A stretch of DNA of 64,000 bases. Origin: Cocos nucifera (taxonomy: Eukaryota; Streptophyta; Magnoliopsida; Arecales; Arecaceae). Both the position numbers and the translations under genes were made by a program. Shown in pieces: positions 24,401-37,100 of this stretch; positions within the stretch are counted from its first letter, which is position 1; every line of letters starts with the position of its first letter. Where the stretch lies: assembly GCA_006176705.1 (NCBI GenBank), contig QRFJ01004270.1, positions 142,671 to 206,670 of the forward strand, read 5' to 3'. A model generated the notes under the pieces. It saw only the letters and a list, made by a program, of their open reading frames with translations. It did not search any database and was not told where the DNA came from.

Positions 24401-25335
24401 TTAGAAAGTGCGACCGCTATCAAAAAAATATAAATATACAATGACAGCCGACCTCCGAGCTTACCCCACTAAGCATCCCTTGGTCATTTGCATAAAAAGG
24501 AATGGATATACTTGGCCCCTTCCTGACAGCACCTGAATAATGAAAGTTTCTCTTAGTTGCAATCAACTACTTCACCAAATGGATCAAGACCGAACCCCTG
24601 ATAAAGATTACTGAAGCCAAAGTGTAAGACTTAATCTAGAAGTCAATTGTTTATAGATTTGGCCTATCCCAAACCCTTATTACAGACAATGGATGATAAT
24701 TTGCTAGAAAGAAGTTTGCTGAGTTCTATGAAGGTTTGAACATCTCCCATAACTTCACATCAGTAGCTCATCCGTAAGTGAACGGTGAAGCAAAAGTGAC
24801 AAACAAAATCTTATTGCAAGGTATCAAGGCAAGGCTTAAAAAGGCAAGGAAGACTTGGGAGGATGAGCTTTACCATGTCCTATGGACATACTGAACTACC
24901 AAGAAGCTGTCAACTAGAGAAACGCCGTTCACTCTGGCTTTCAGAATGAAAGCAATCATCCCGATAGAGCTCAAGCTATCATCGGCACGAGTTGTAGCCT
25001 TCAGCGAGCAATGCAATTCATAGGACCTCAGAGCAAACCTCAATCTGCTGGAGGAAAAATGAGAAGAAGCTCAAGTTCGGATGGCTGCTTATAGACGAAG
25101 AGTGGCCTACTACTATAACTCTAGAGTCAAAGATAAAATATTCAAAGTGGAGGACTTGATACTTCGACGAGCAGCCATTTTACAATCTCAAAATTAAGGA
25201 AAGCTCGTCCCAAATTGGAAAGATCCTTACGAAGTCAAAGAGGTCATCCGACCTAGAACTTACTACTTGAAGGAGCTCGGAGGCACCGATCTTCCATGCC
25301 CATGGAGCTCAGAGAACTTACGCATGTACTATTAA
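21497..25335 (+). pseudogene. pol of element 1 (protease, RT, two RNase H, integrase; broken)
   Basis: Protease (21,500-21,790) has 'VLIDNESFADVLFYDAF', where the catalytic Asp-Thr/Ser/Gly-Gly has become Asp-Asn-Glu. RT (22,300-22,860) keeps 'FLTFMDAFFDYNQI' and 'FGLKNA', but the active site reads YVND instead of YVDD, and TAG stops at 22,718 and 22,436 interrupt it. The first RNase H lies at 23,130-23,505. A second, archaeal-type RNase H (YVDGSFNASGAGA) starts near 23,640 after a TGA in place of Trp. Integrase has its HHCC finger near 24,290-24,420 with the last Cys changed to Tyr, then broken core motifs to a natural-looking end 'SENLRMYY' at 25,335. Order RT-RH-INT is that of gypsy. Confidence 0.85.
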
Positions 25336-25439
25336 TAATCTCATTTTAATAAAATCTTCTTATTTTAATATCTTCGATCATGATGCAAAACTATGATGAT
25401 AGAAAATAGCCTTTCAAATTTTGTCATTAGACGAAGTTA

Positions 25440-26110
25440 TCTCTATTAGGAATAGGAGGAGAACCTCATCCTAACATTGAGCTCAAGCGAAGACCTCGCT
25501 TATTTAAGCCGGGATGTCGGAAGAGGCTCTTTCAATAATCCTTTTATGTCCCTACAGTCCTATTAGGAACAAAAGAAAAATCTCATCCTAACATTGAGCT
25601 AAAGTGAAGACCTCGATTACTTAAGTCGGGATGTGGAGAGAGATCTTTTCAACGATCCTTCTATGCCCCTATAGCCCTGTTAGGAATAGAAAGGAAACCT
25701 CGTCCTAACATTGAGCTAAAGTGAAGACCTTAGTTATTTAAGCTGAGATACGGGAAGAGGCTCTTTCAATGGACCTTTTGTGCTCCTATAGTCCTATGAG
25801 AAATAGGAGGAGAACCTCATCCTAACATTAAACTAAAGTGAAGATCTCGGTTACTTAAGTCGAGATGCGAGGAGAGGCTCCATCAACGGCCCTTTTGTGC
25901 TCCTATAGCTCTATTAAGAATAAGAAAAGAACCTCATTCTAACATTAAGCTGAAGTAAAGACCTCAGTTATATAAGCTGGGATGCAGGAAGAGGCTCCTT
26001 CAACAATCCTTTTGTGCCCCTATAGCCCTATTAGAAATAGGAGGATCTCATTCTAACATGAGCAAAGTCGAAGGCCTCGCTAACCTAAGCCGAGGAATAA
26101 ATGAGGGTAG
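25440..26110 (+). repeat. 117-bp tandem array of element 1
   Basis: The landmark 'ttaggaata' recurs at 25,446, 25,563, 25,680, 25,797, 25,914 and 26,031, five consecutive intervals of exactly 117 bp. Each unit carries 'acctcatcctaacattgagc', 'gaagacctcg-tta-ttaag' and 'cccctatagcccta'. Constant spacing despite many substitutions means few indels. It lies between the end of integrase and the 3' end of the antisense gene. It codes for nothing I can recognise. Confidence 0.93.
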
Positions 26111-27326
26111 GAGGCCCGTCAAGTGGTCCCAAACAAACCCCCAACCTAAAGCAAAGAGAAGGAAGAAATTCTATCACCGATCCTTATACGTATTTCTCCT
26201 ATAATTACTCGATCGTATGAGGCATAAGAAGAAAAATCACTCCTGGATCTGCAAAAGAACCTCGAATAGGCATCCATAATAATCACTTCATTGAAAGACA
26301 ACGCAAAAAAAAACCAAATGAAGAAAGTAGAGCCATGAGCAAGCTTCAAATTCATGCAAAATAAAAATAACAAAAAAGATATCATTTTATTTTAAAAATA
26401 AGTTCATTACAAGCAAAATGCAGGTCAACAAGATCGATTATACTAAAAAAAAAAAGAGAAAGAGAAAGACTGTCGGAATCCTAAGAAGGGCTGAACTCTT
26501 AAGACTTCGGGCTGATGGCCATTACCAAAGATTCCTTTAGACGATCGACCTCCTCCTCGAGCTTCCTCCACCTCATCATATTATCGTGGAACATCCTGTC
26601 GGCTCGATGGTAGTTCCCCTCTGACTCATGCAGCCTCCTCTTCAGGACCTCAGACTCGACCTCCACATCCTTGATGATCTGATGTTCACAAGTCAGCTCG
26701 AGCTTCAGCCGCTGCACCTCAGCCTTTTCTGCATCAACCGACTTTAAGAGTTTGCCAATGGTCCTCTTCAAGGAGGCGATCTCATCGACCTCTCTACTTG
26801 TACCAACCCGAAAGCCATCATCAAGTCACCATTGGAGCCGGGCTACTTCATTGTTAAAGGCACGAAACTTTTATTCTAGCTTGAATATCATATCACTCCA
26901 GTCCAATCGGTAAGTCTCATATGTGAGCTCAGTATCATGTAGCTACTTCTGAAGTATGAAAAACCTCATCGATCAGTCCCACTCGAATCGCATCTTGTCG
27001 GAGGACCACGATAAGCTCCCCTCTAGAAGTTGAATCTTCTCCTTCACCACCCTAAGTTGAGTCTCGAGGGAGCCGATCTTCGCCATCAGCGTCCAGAATT
27101 TATTACTTACATTCTTCCAAAGTTCAGCTAGCTTCCTCTCGAAGCTCTCCTTCCAAATGCTAAAACTTGCGGAGTCCTTCATGTGTAAGTTTTGGAGGTG
27201 AGTGACTACTTTGGTCATCTTTGAAGCATTCTTTCGCGAAGCTTGAAGGTCATCCTCCATCCTCAGGCTTTTTATTAAAGGTTTCAGAAAAATCTCCTGA
27301 GGTAGTAGATCAGCATTGATAGGAGA

Positions 27327-27440
27327 TTGTATTTGAAGTATGAAAAATGCTCAAAAGTATAGACAAAAAAAAAAATTACTTTCATTTAATCAAAAATTTT
27401 GAGCATAAAGTCAAAAAAAAATATATATATATATACAACT
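27327..27440 (-). other. Second intron in the antisense gene of element 1
   Basis: Upstream exon ends 'PPKVEILE', downstream exon opens SPINADLLPQ. Element 2 has 'AILPPE' then SPVEAEPLPQ with a clean GT...AG intron at the same place. In element 1 the acceptor is AA instead of AG and one G near the donor seems lost, so splicing here is probably dead. Confidence 0.6.
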
Positions 27441-28648
27441 ACTCGAGGATTTCAACCTTAGGAGGGACGGTGGCAGACGAAGCCGAAGCACTCTCGACTG
27501 CCTTGGATTTCTGAACTAGCTCAGGCACCTCCATGGCAGGTTCGAACGGACTAGAAGCAGGCTCGATAGAGGAAGGATCGACTGCGGTATCGGATGGTCC
27601 TACTTCTATATCGTCCTCCTCCAAAAATCTGAGGTCGAGCTTGGGGAACCTCTAGGCCACCCTACCTTCGCAGAGCTCAAAGCTCTTGATGAACATCTGC
27701 TGGCCGATTTTGATGTTCAGATTTTTCATTTTGGAAGAGGTCTTGAACTCTTCCACAGCCTGGATCATCTCCTTCGAGGTTGACTTTGCCATTTGGGCTT
27801 TCAGTTCAACGACTTTAATCTCGACTTCCTTCTTCCTCTCCTCCTCCAGGGCTAGTGCAGCCTTGAGTCTGACTGAGATGAACTCCTCTTTCTGAAGTAT
27901 GCTCTGGAGACTCCCAATTTCTATCGCCTTCTCCTCTACAAGGCGTTCAGCCTCGATGGCCTTTTTCTGAAGATGATTGATTTCAGCTCGAAGATACTCC
28001 TGGACCTTCCATGCTTTCGCCTCCTGACTGCGTGCCCTCTTGATAAGGGGAAGCATTTGGTGATTCAACTATAATAAACATTTGAATTTAAAAATAGGAG
28101 AAAGAAGAAAAGAGCAGAAGAGGAGAGAAAAAGTTAAGCAATGGAGCGGTCATCCTAAGGATGGTCCTAAGAGAACCCCAAATGAGCTGCTGGAGGTTAA
28201 GGTCGGCCATGCGGTCCACCACCTCTGGCATGGCAAATTTGTCGGTTAAATCCCAGATGATCCTCGGGTCATCGAAAGGATCTTTTTCTAATTCGTTGTG
28301 GTCATCGCTTGGCTCGCAAGGATGAGCCTTGCGGAGCATCTTTGTGATAGTTTTTTTTCTTCTTTTCTTTCCCCATCTCTCCCTTAGCAGGAAGCTTCAA
28401 AGCTTGGTCTCCACTGGAAGGGTCCGAGGGCGCAGGAGGCATGAAACCTGCACCAATGGTGCTGACCTTAGTAGTTGGAGCAACCTCGATGCTGATGGCA
28501 ATCTTGAAAGCAGCGATAGTGGCGGTACGGGCTGCGGAGCTTGGAGCACTAACCTTCGTCCTCTTCAAGCTACCACCTAACATTTTTTCTTTCCTCTTCT
28601 AGATGTAAAGCCCCTTGGTGAGCATTTTGGCAACTTCAGTATCTATTT

Positions 28649-28730
28649 CTATGATAGAAAAGGAATCACGATCAGTGACAGTACATATATATAAAATCGC
28701 ACAAAAAATTTGAAAAGTAGAAAAATATAC
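28649..28730 (-). other. Intron in the antisense gene of element 1
   Basis: On the minus strand the exon ends GATCCTGCTG, the intron starts GTATATTTTTC and ends TTTCTATCATAG, and the next exon opens AAATAGATACTG. Length 82 bp, AT-rich and with consensus ends, which is normal for a short plant intron. Confidence 0.65.
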
Positions 28731-30072
28731 CAGCAGGATCGAGGAGACTCAAACCCAGATTGAATAAGGTCTGTTCTTTTAAAAGGTCAGGAGGAAGAGG
28801 AGCTTGGTATGTTTTAAGTTTATTGGAGGAATCAAGATTAGCTCTGTCTAAGCTAGGAGCTCAACGAACTGACTCCCTTATGTAACCCCAAGGAGGAAGA
28901 TCTAATAGCAAGGTTGGACAGTTCATGAAAAAATACTTTTCCTTCTAGTTATGAATGGAAGAAGGGACACCTTTCAGTAACCCCTTCTTGTCAAACTGAG
29001 GAAAGAAGTACCACTAGTTCTTTACGGAAGGATGATGTTTAAAGGTGTAAAAATTTTTAAAGAGTGAGATGGTCGGATGGACCTCAGCTAGATGGCAAAG
29101 AGAAAGGAATCCTATTATGAACCTGAAGGAATTTGGTGCTACGAAGGTAAGAAAAGTATTTAGAAATCGAAAAAGAGCAACCACGAAAAGGGGGAGTGGA
29201 AGTCGAAGTCCGACGCGCAGAGCTTCTAAATATAAACAAAATCGATCGATCGAAGGGGGACTCGCATAGTCATCCAATTTGGAAAGTTCAAGATCATACT
29301 CCAGAGGGATCCCATACTGAATTCTAATTAAGAAAAGGTCATTTGGGGTCAGGGCACAATAAATGATATCTGGTACGAAGGGTTGATGAGACATACTTTT
29401 AGGACCAACCTCTGCTATGGGGATGGGGTCTAGAAAGGTTGGACCAGACAAACTCCAAGAACTAGCAGATTGAAAAGTCCCAATGGACATCTGGATCAAA
29501 CTAAACTCAAGAAAAGTCCTCAAAAATCAAGAAAAATAAGATGTGGAAACTTCTTAAAGAAAACTGAAGAATGAGAAGTAAAAGATGCGAGAGTAATCAA
29601 AAAGAAGGATGGCAAAACTGACCTAGGTCAATCAAGAAGGGCAAAGAGATGATAAGCACAATGAAGACCAAGTGGGAGAATGCTTGTAACCAGAAAGGAA
29701 GGCGAGAACCAGAGGAAGAAACTAGGACTCTCGGATGGAAGAAAAGTGAGAACTAGAAAGGGAAGGAGGACTTAAATAGTAAGGAGAGGCCCAAAACTAT
29801 CATGATTGTAGATCTCCCTCGGTCGTTCTTCATGCAATGCATGTCCTAATCGTCACGATAAAAGAATGGCGACAGGCAGTGCCTTTATGGCATCATGTCT
29901 CAAGCAGTGCTTAGATGGAAATTTCAAAAATTCATCTCTTCAAGTCGAGTCATGCTAAAGAAACTTTGGTATCGATGTGGAAAATGACAAAATGCCTTGA
30001 CCAATGAGCGTGAAACCCAGGAAAGAACTTCAGCAATCGTCTTTTTACTTCCTTCCTTCGAATTTCGAACTC

Positions 30073-30089
30073 GAAAGTAGGGGGACTAT
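30073..30089 (+). other. Polypurine tract of element 1
   Basis: GAAAGTAGGGGGACTAT directly precedes the 3' LTR. A purine run ending close to the 3' LTR primes plus-strand synthesis in LTR retroelements. Confidence 0.75.
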
Positions 30090-31160
30090 TGATAGGGATA
30101 AATCCCACTCCCACCGAAGTTCGGCCTGATGTTCAGTCAAATATAACTTGTAATCATAAAAGAGCTTCAATCGCAACTTCTTCATCAGTCGAATTTCTTC
30201 AGCCAGACTTCTCTATCCCAAGTAGGTTCCTTTCGACATTCCCCCAGCCAACCTTCTCCGATCGCAAGTCTTTCGAACTTCTTCTTTAGTGAAACTTCTC
30301 CATCCTAGGCAAGCTTCTTTCAACATTCCTCTAGCCGACTTTCTCTGATCGCGAGTCTTCCAAACTTTTTCTTCAATCGGATTTCTCCATCCCAAGCAAG
30401 CTCCTTTCGACATTCCTCCAACCGACCTTCTCCGATCGCAAGTCTTCCAAACTTTTCTTTCAGCCGTACTCCTCCATCAGTCAGACTCCTTTCAAATTTC
30501 ATCCTTAACCAGACTTCTCCATCGGTCGAACTCCTTCCAAATACTTTTAGCAGACCTCCTTCTAGATTCCTCTAGTGGACTTTCTTCAAGATTTCTTCAG
30601 TGGACTTCTGAACCCCTTCCGGTTGAACTCCATGTAGTCGCCTGGGAGGGCCTCCATGCCTACATGAATCTAGCAATCTACACGGCATGAATCCACTTAC
30701 ACACAGACGATCCTAAAGGAGTCTGAACTCCTCTAAAATTGATGAAACTTAAAGCTCTTCATCACCAGCACCTATCTCCTCCGAACTTTAACTGTTAAAT
30801 CCTAATAGACTGGCACGTCACGATAACAGACAACATCCTTCGTAACAAACTCCACGTGAGCTTGAATGGCCTACTACTCAATAGTTTTGGCTGTCATCAT
30901 CAGTTTGTTACAGGCTCTATCTATAAAAGAAATCCTCCAGATACATTTTTTCTGAGCACTCTTCCTCTTGATACTCTGCCACTTTCTTTCTTGAGCACTC
31001 CATTTCTGTTGGCCAAAAGAGCTGACTTGATCGTCAGAGAGTCTTGCCAGAGCCACCACCTTCGACTCCAAATGAGACTTATTTTATAGATCACCGACGG
31101 CGGCCTCATCTTCTTCGACTCCAGCTTCAAATCCGGCGTCAACCAGATTTCGCACCAACA
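30090..31160 (+). repeat. 3' LTR of element 1
   Basis: Same length (1,071 bp), same three 87-bp units (landmarks 30,207, 30,294, 30,381), and a TATA box at 30,922-30,929 (TATAAAAG). It starts TGATAGGGATAAATCCC and ends CGCACCAACA, followed by GTTTG and the resumed SIRE-like LTR. Confidence 0.87.
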
Positions 31161-31481
31161 GTTTGGTTAGTAAGCCTATATAAAACCAATTGGATTTGAT
31201 TGTGAGCTTGACTAAAACAATTAGACTATAGTCAGGGAGGATTAGAGTTAAAATTTTTAAGTGAGAGATCTTGGGGAGTGGACATAGGGGCAGAGATTGG
31301 CATCAAATCATTATCAATCTCTTATGTTGATGATTATGTAATTACTTGCTCTTACTTTCTGCTGCATTTCTTAATTTCTACTTGCACATCACGTTCATTC
31401 TTTTAATTGGTAATTAGAGCACATAATTGTCTTTAATTTTTAAAAATCTCAATTTAACCTCCTTCTTGGGTTGCTATATCA
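31161..31481 (+). repeat. SIRE-like copia LTR, right part
   Basis: Continuation of the LTR cut at 18,709. It holds the usual end 'ttaacctccttcttgggttgctatatca'. The following 'ctatcaaact' may be a decayed initiator-Met primer site (expected TGGTATCAGAGC). From 31,482 to about 31,830 I see only repetitive, non-coding sequence. Confidence 0.5.
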
Positions 31482-31829
31482 ACTATCAAACTGATAAATA
31501 TCTCATCAGTCTCAGCTTCTTGTGGGTCCTCTTTCACTTCAATCTACTATATAATTCCGGGCTTGAGAGTTTCTCTAAGACTGCTTCAGTTGTCTCAATC
31601 TATTTTTACATACCATAGTTGATCACACTTAGGTTGAGCCTTTGGCCTTTTTACGAAACTCTCTTCCTTTGATCTATACCTTCACACTTGGTGAAATTCA
31701 TCATGGCTAAACTCTATCAATTTCAACAAGGCTTATGTGACTCTTATATGCTTTTACTTAATCCAAATCAATCCATGAGGCACTTGCTTACAACTATCAT
31801 TTAAGCTGCTGAGACAAGTTGCAAACAGG

Positions 31830-32340
31830 ATAGCTATATTCTGGGAATTAAATTACTGCAAGATAGGTGAAACAGGCTGATAAGATTCAGCCAGGCCTCT
31901 TACATATAAAAGATCCTGATCAAAATTAGCATAGGTCTAGCTAACCTCATGATGTTGCCTTTCAAGAATGGCATTCATCTTTCATATAATATAGGGCCCA
32001 AGATTAAGATAGAAATCCAGCTAATAGCAAGAACTCCCTCTACTTCCACTAGAAAAAGTCCAATGTAATCTATGCTGTGCGCTAGCCAAGGTTTCATAAT
32101 GAGAGGAAGCATGGGGGAAAATGTACTATATAATTAGAGGCTTTAACAGGAGGAAGGATGTATACATTTTACAATTGCTTCAACCAGTAATGTGGTTGAT
32201 TCACTGACTAAACCTCTTGATAGAAAGCCCTTCACAACTCAAATAAATTGGATGGATCTCAGATATACTGTCTTATGGCTTTGAGTGCGAATGGAAGATT
32301 CTTTGAGTACCATTATGCCCTAAAAATTATTTGCATATAA
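31830..32340 (+). pseudogene. Copia pol C-terminal fragment
   Basis: 'LPFKNGIHLS' near 31,946 matches 'IPFRHGIHLS' of the copia pol at 5,930. 'NVVDSLTKPLDRKPF' near 32,201 matches the usual C-terminus of copia RNase H. Between them most of the domain is missing or out of frame. A weak 'KDMAKDLLTS' at about 32,925 may be another such end. Confidence 0.6.
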
Positions 32341-34132
32341 TTATAAAAGTTTTTCAATTTATAAATTTTTTTTTTTCTTTTCTATCATCACATTTGGTAT
32401 AGGGTATACGTCACACATCAATCATAGAGTCAAAAAAAATTTAGCTATTCCAGAGGATTTATCCAAGTGGATAAAGTATATTCTACAAGAAGGATCAGAC
32501 AAAACTAGATTTTTAAGATTTATTCATAGCTTTGGGAAAGGTTAGGCATCGCACCTATAAGACTATCGAGATGCAGAGTGACTTCGTAGAGTTCCTTTCA
32601 CCAAGATTATATCTCATGTTAACATCCAAATATGCCATCACACTGAAAAATTAATACTAATAATCTACCTTTCAAAGTATTGTAAGGGATAGATATATGA
32701 ATTAAGTGCATGAGCTTGAGTAGTCTCTTGATCTAAAAAGCAAGATATCTTATTATATTCTAGATGTCAATAAATTTATAATCAAACCTATATATCAAAT
32801 ATGACATCTTGAACTTTGTCTTTGATAAAAAGCATGATGGTTTATTAGATTCAAATACAAGCGAAGATCAAGCTATCCAACATAGAAACCATCGTAATAG
32901 TATTGTATATATATATTAGAATAAGGACATGGCCAAAGACCTACTAACTAGTCAATAACTTGAAAGAGTTTTGAAATAATTATTTTCATAAATTATTATG
33001 TTCAACAATTAACTATTTTTGAAAGAAATTTTATGTGAATAGTTTTCACAAAAGATTCTTAACATGATGATATTGTATGACTAAGAGTTCGACAATGTTG
33101 TACTCAATAGTCATATAAGAATACTAAAATGATAAGGGACTGAATTGCAGAATGCAGCTTGTATAGCTTATATAGAAACAGGAAGCTCAATCAATTTCAT
33201 CTTATCACCAGATCCAATATTACATTATAGACTCCATATCTCTATAAAAATTTGTGTAAACTTTATTCACTAAAATTGTGGTTAACTTGTATGCAAATTA
33301 TTGTACCAACAAATGTTGATGCAACCCAACATTTTTATATAGGTTACAGAATTATTTCTACGCTACCGCCAAACCAATCTGCCAACATTTGATGATGAGA
33401 AATCTGTGTACAAGTTACGAATTTATAACCATTTGCATGTCTATAATAGGTAATTATGAAAATATCCTTCATTTAGCACGACTCCAAGTAGACAAGAATG
33501 GCTTAAAGCTACTAGGAGCTAGGTCAAGGCCAAAGATTGTTGCTACACTTGCACGGCTCTACCAAGGCATGGAGATGGCTGTAATCTAGCAAATTTTACA
33601 AAAGATTAGCATATGTTTACTACATTTTTGTGTCCTCATAAACCTGCTTGTTTTGGGGACTCTTATATACAAGCTCTGTTAATCATATGATTTGCAAATT
33701 CAACACCAAGTTCAAGTGATTCATGTAATAATGCGTTTCCAATGACTGGCTAAAGATCTGACTCCTTGTCTTATCATAACATAAATTCCTAAGCCACAAG
33801 TTTGAAGCTTCTAAAACACCCCAAGAGGCCAAATTTCCCTCTTCAACGCTTGTAGTACATTACACATCAAACGGGATCATGATCACTTAATCAGTTAACA
33901 AATTGGGTTACTAGAGATGAAACTCGAGTTCAAGAACAAAATTAAGCACAAAAAAAAAAAAAAGAAAGAAAAAGAAAAGAGAAGGAAGAAGAAGAAGAAG
34001 AAGAAAAAGCCAATGCATATAGACATGGATTTTCATACATAAATTCTGATTCTTCATATATGATTCTTGTCAGGTCCAAACCAATCAAATGTTTTAGTTT
34101 AGGGTTTTGCCGAGACAGACAAGTAAAAAATG
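32341..34132. other. Intergenic region downstream of the SH3P gene
   Basis: No gene recognised. A purine-rich run with an A tract and (GAA)n lies at 33,950-34,005. The 3' UTR of the SH3P gene must lie just below 34,133, but I could not fix a poly(A) signal. The frame at 33,389-33,589 has no recognisable motif. Confidence 0.5.
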
Positions 34133-37100
34133 TTAATAGACTTCAGCAATTTTGCTTGCAAGAACACGTTCTCGTCTTTCAATGTATCCATATGGGAACC
34201 ATCCAGCTTTCCCCTTGCATTCGCCTTCTGCCCAACCATTAGTGGACACCTGTGTCGGCAATGACTGGTAGTCAGATTGTAATGATAAGAGAAAGCATAC
34301 AGTAGCAAAATAGCTTTCCTATTCAGAGAACACATATAAGGAGAAAAAACGACCGAAGTTAAAAAAAACTATATCAAATAAAGAAAAGAAAAAAAAAAAG
34401 AGTGTGACAAATAAGCACGCACAAAGAAGAGCAAGTTTTCTTATCAACTCTGCTCCTCATGCAAGTGAAAGTAATAGTGTGCATCACATCTCACCTCGCC
34501 ACTAAATGAAGGTGTTATTTGTTTGAATGCTTTTCTAATAATAACATTGGTACAATCATGCAGTGACTGTAAATTCCAGAATCTTTCTAATTAACTTTAA
34601 CTGTACCTTCCAAAATCCTCATATCTCAGAGTGTGTGCACCAGTTTGGATCAATAATAAAATGGCAAGTATGTCACATTTAATTCAGAAAAGAAATAAAA
34701 ATGTTGGCCAAATTATGTGCGTTCAAGGACTAAGAAGCGGAAAAAACCAGAAGCAAAGCCAACTTCCAATCCCCTTCCGATAGTTATCACAAGTTCTGAT
34801 GGTTAAACTTCAAAAAAGTGTCCATTTGTTTACATGTCCTATATGTCACCATGCATAAAACATGAGAGGGAGTTTATGCTACCTTTGAAACAACCAATGA
34901 ATTAAAATCAAGAGAACTATTTTCTTGAGTAAAGAGGCTCAGAAAGACAGTTCACTTCCAATCATATGGAAATCGAGAGAGCAACCACAAGAATCAAAGC
35001 ATCATTTTGTATGACGTGCACTTCGACCTATACCCTGTAAGACATGTCACATGCCATATATTCAATAACAAATTCCAAAATCAGTGCCATGGCAACCAAG
35101 TTCATGATTTTGTGACAGATAATAACCACAAAAACAGATGACTGTGGGAAAAAGAAAGCAGGTATAAATCCTATCGATCCTAGCTCAACTAGGCTCCTCT
35201 CTTCCAATAGGCCAGGTGAAATTCATCCGTCCAATATGAACTTCCATCAGATTGAAAAGCCTTACAAAACTACAGAAACCTTTACTAAATCTTTCCCCAT
35301 TTCCCCCCTCCATTTCTATCATTGCAGAATCTAACAGCATGGAAGTGACCCAAGAAAACCTCAGGACCAGGAAAGGAGGCCCTAACTGCTTTGAGCTCCT
35401 CCCAGAAAATGGGTTGAAGGACACCATAAAGTGGGCCATATACACTAAATGAGAAGCCAACTCCTACTAGATGGAGAACAAGCTACCTCATCCCTTTAAA
35501 AAGTGAGAAAACCTCCAGCAAAACCTGTGCCATCCAAACAAGCCCAACAAGACCTAGCACTTACCCCACTCAACACAACCTGCAAGCGAAAGGATCCAGC
35601 TTCATCTACTTCAAGCAGCCTACAATGCAGTTATTTTCTTTTGTAAAATTCTTAATCAGCAGATGCTTCCAGCACAACAGAATCAAAGTCAGAACCCCCA
35701 ACCAACCACAATAATAAAGGAACCACCAAGGGAATCTCCAAAAGCCAATAGGGTCTCACAAACAGATGATCAGAGAAAACTAAAAACAAAAGCAACAGAG
35801 AGAGATATAGAGCAACAGAAGACATAGACAAGGGACACAACCTTCACTAGCACTAAACAACAAACACAACTGAAATAACGTAACACCACATGCAAAAACC
35901 TCTTCAGAAAAAAACTCCCTACCCACTTACACCTAGCACTCCAAGAGTGAACCCTACAAACTAACCTAAACCATACGACCCTCCAAAGACACCTACAGAC
36001 TAAGAGCACACCACACAGAAAACAAAGACCACACCCCAACCCCACAATCACGCTCGACAGAACCTCAAGCTACAAGTGAACTAACCAAGCTCCTGGAGAC
36101 CTTAGCTGCTTCCAGCCCCCACAACCTTTTAACCCTGCTTTTCCCTATAACTGAAGCAATTTCAGAAACCTTCTCCAAACCAACTACGGCCTTCTTCAAC
36201 ACCTTCTTCTTCTTCTCCTTTTCCATAGCTTCTAGCTTCTGCTTTGTCACCAAGGAAGCAACAGCATCAGTGACCAAGAAATCATATTGGTTCCCCAATG
36301 CCTAAATATTACCGGGCAAAAGCTTCCTCATTATCAACTCATTGTCATAGTCAGAGGCATCTACATTTAGGATAGAACCACCATTGTTAGCAACACCAAC
36401 TCCAACACCAGCCCCTCCTGCACCAGCCCTAGCTAACACTTTAGCTTGAAGCCAACTATTGCACTGCCACAAACCAAAATGGAGCAACCCTTCCCCATCA
36501 ATGTCTGGCCTAAGCAGAACAAATTCCTCCCCTTCTTCCAACAATTTGTTGGCCCACCCTTATCTTAAGAGAACACCCTTTGTCCTCAAGAGAACACCTT
36601 CACAAACATCCTTTGTCCTAGCTCCTAATCTAACTTGACCGGCGTCAGTCTTGTCCACCATGTTCTCATGAAGTTCCTCTCCTGCCACTACTTCCTCAAA
36701 CCCGACTCTAGCAAGTGCATCCTAAGATTTCTTTTCCAGATTGCTGGGGCATAGGACTAGAATACCTCCCATTTTAGGGAAGTCCAACTCATCAACCACT
36801 TCAGCAGACACCACTACCGCCACTCCCATTTCAGCAACCTCCCAGTAGGCTGACAGAGAGTTTCATTCTAGACTTTCATTTGCAGCAACCCCATTGCTCT
36901 AGGACAATGGTAGACCTCCCCCACTGGGGTACAGTTAGCCCATGGAATCTAAGGAACAGGTACAGCAAGCACAACAGAGTCCACAGCCCAATGACTATGA
37001 CTACGATCAGAACTTACATCTAAATCAAACTCTCCTTCAACAACAAGCTCAAGAACCTCAGCAAGAGCTAGATTCAAATTCAAATTCAAGTTTGGGGCCC

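Larger units (their letters stand above)
26499..29490 (-). pseudogene. Antisense gene of element 1: gypsy-type transposon domain plus coiled coil, with introns
   Basis: This gene runs opposite to gag-pol. Likely start ATG 29,490. The first exon (to 28,731) has 'LRVGLRLPLPLFVVALFRF' and 'PNSFRFIIGFLSLC', matching Pfam Transposase_28 (PF04195, putative gypsy-type transposon). An intron at 28,730-28,649 has GT and AG ends. A later exon starting at 28,068 is rich in charged heptads and ends in 'FIKSFELCEGRVA' and 'LDLRFLEED'. Another intron lies at about 27,440-27,327. The last exon is a long coiled coil ending 'LKESLVMAISPKS' at 26,499. Stops at about 29,013 and 27,652 and a damaged acceptor (AA for AG) show it is no longer intact. 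Function is unknown. Element 2 carries the same gene. Confidence 0.72.
18710..31160 (+). mobile_element. Tat-like Ty3/gypsy element 1, complete but dead
   Basis: A 12.45-kb element with two 1,071-bp LTRs. The internal order is primer site, gag, protease, RT, RNase H, a second archaeal-type RNase H, integrase, a 117-bp tandem array, an antisense gene, a polypurine tract and the 3' LTR. Two RNase H domains and an extra 3' antisense gene are known features of the Tat branch. It is nested inside a SIRE-like LTR. Every plus-strand domain carries stops. The two LTRs differ at several positions in most 60-bp blocks, so the insertion is old. Confidence 0.88.

Noticed and set aside
33389..33589. Small plus-strand frame below the SH3P gene
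   Set aside because: No motif, no splice or promoter context, and an ordinary length for chance.
35652..36051. Minus-strand hydrophobic frames that look like membrane proteins
   Set aside because: They lie in the decayed LINE-like insertion, have skewed composition, no family motif and no continuity.
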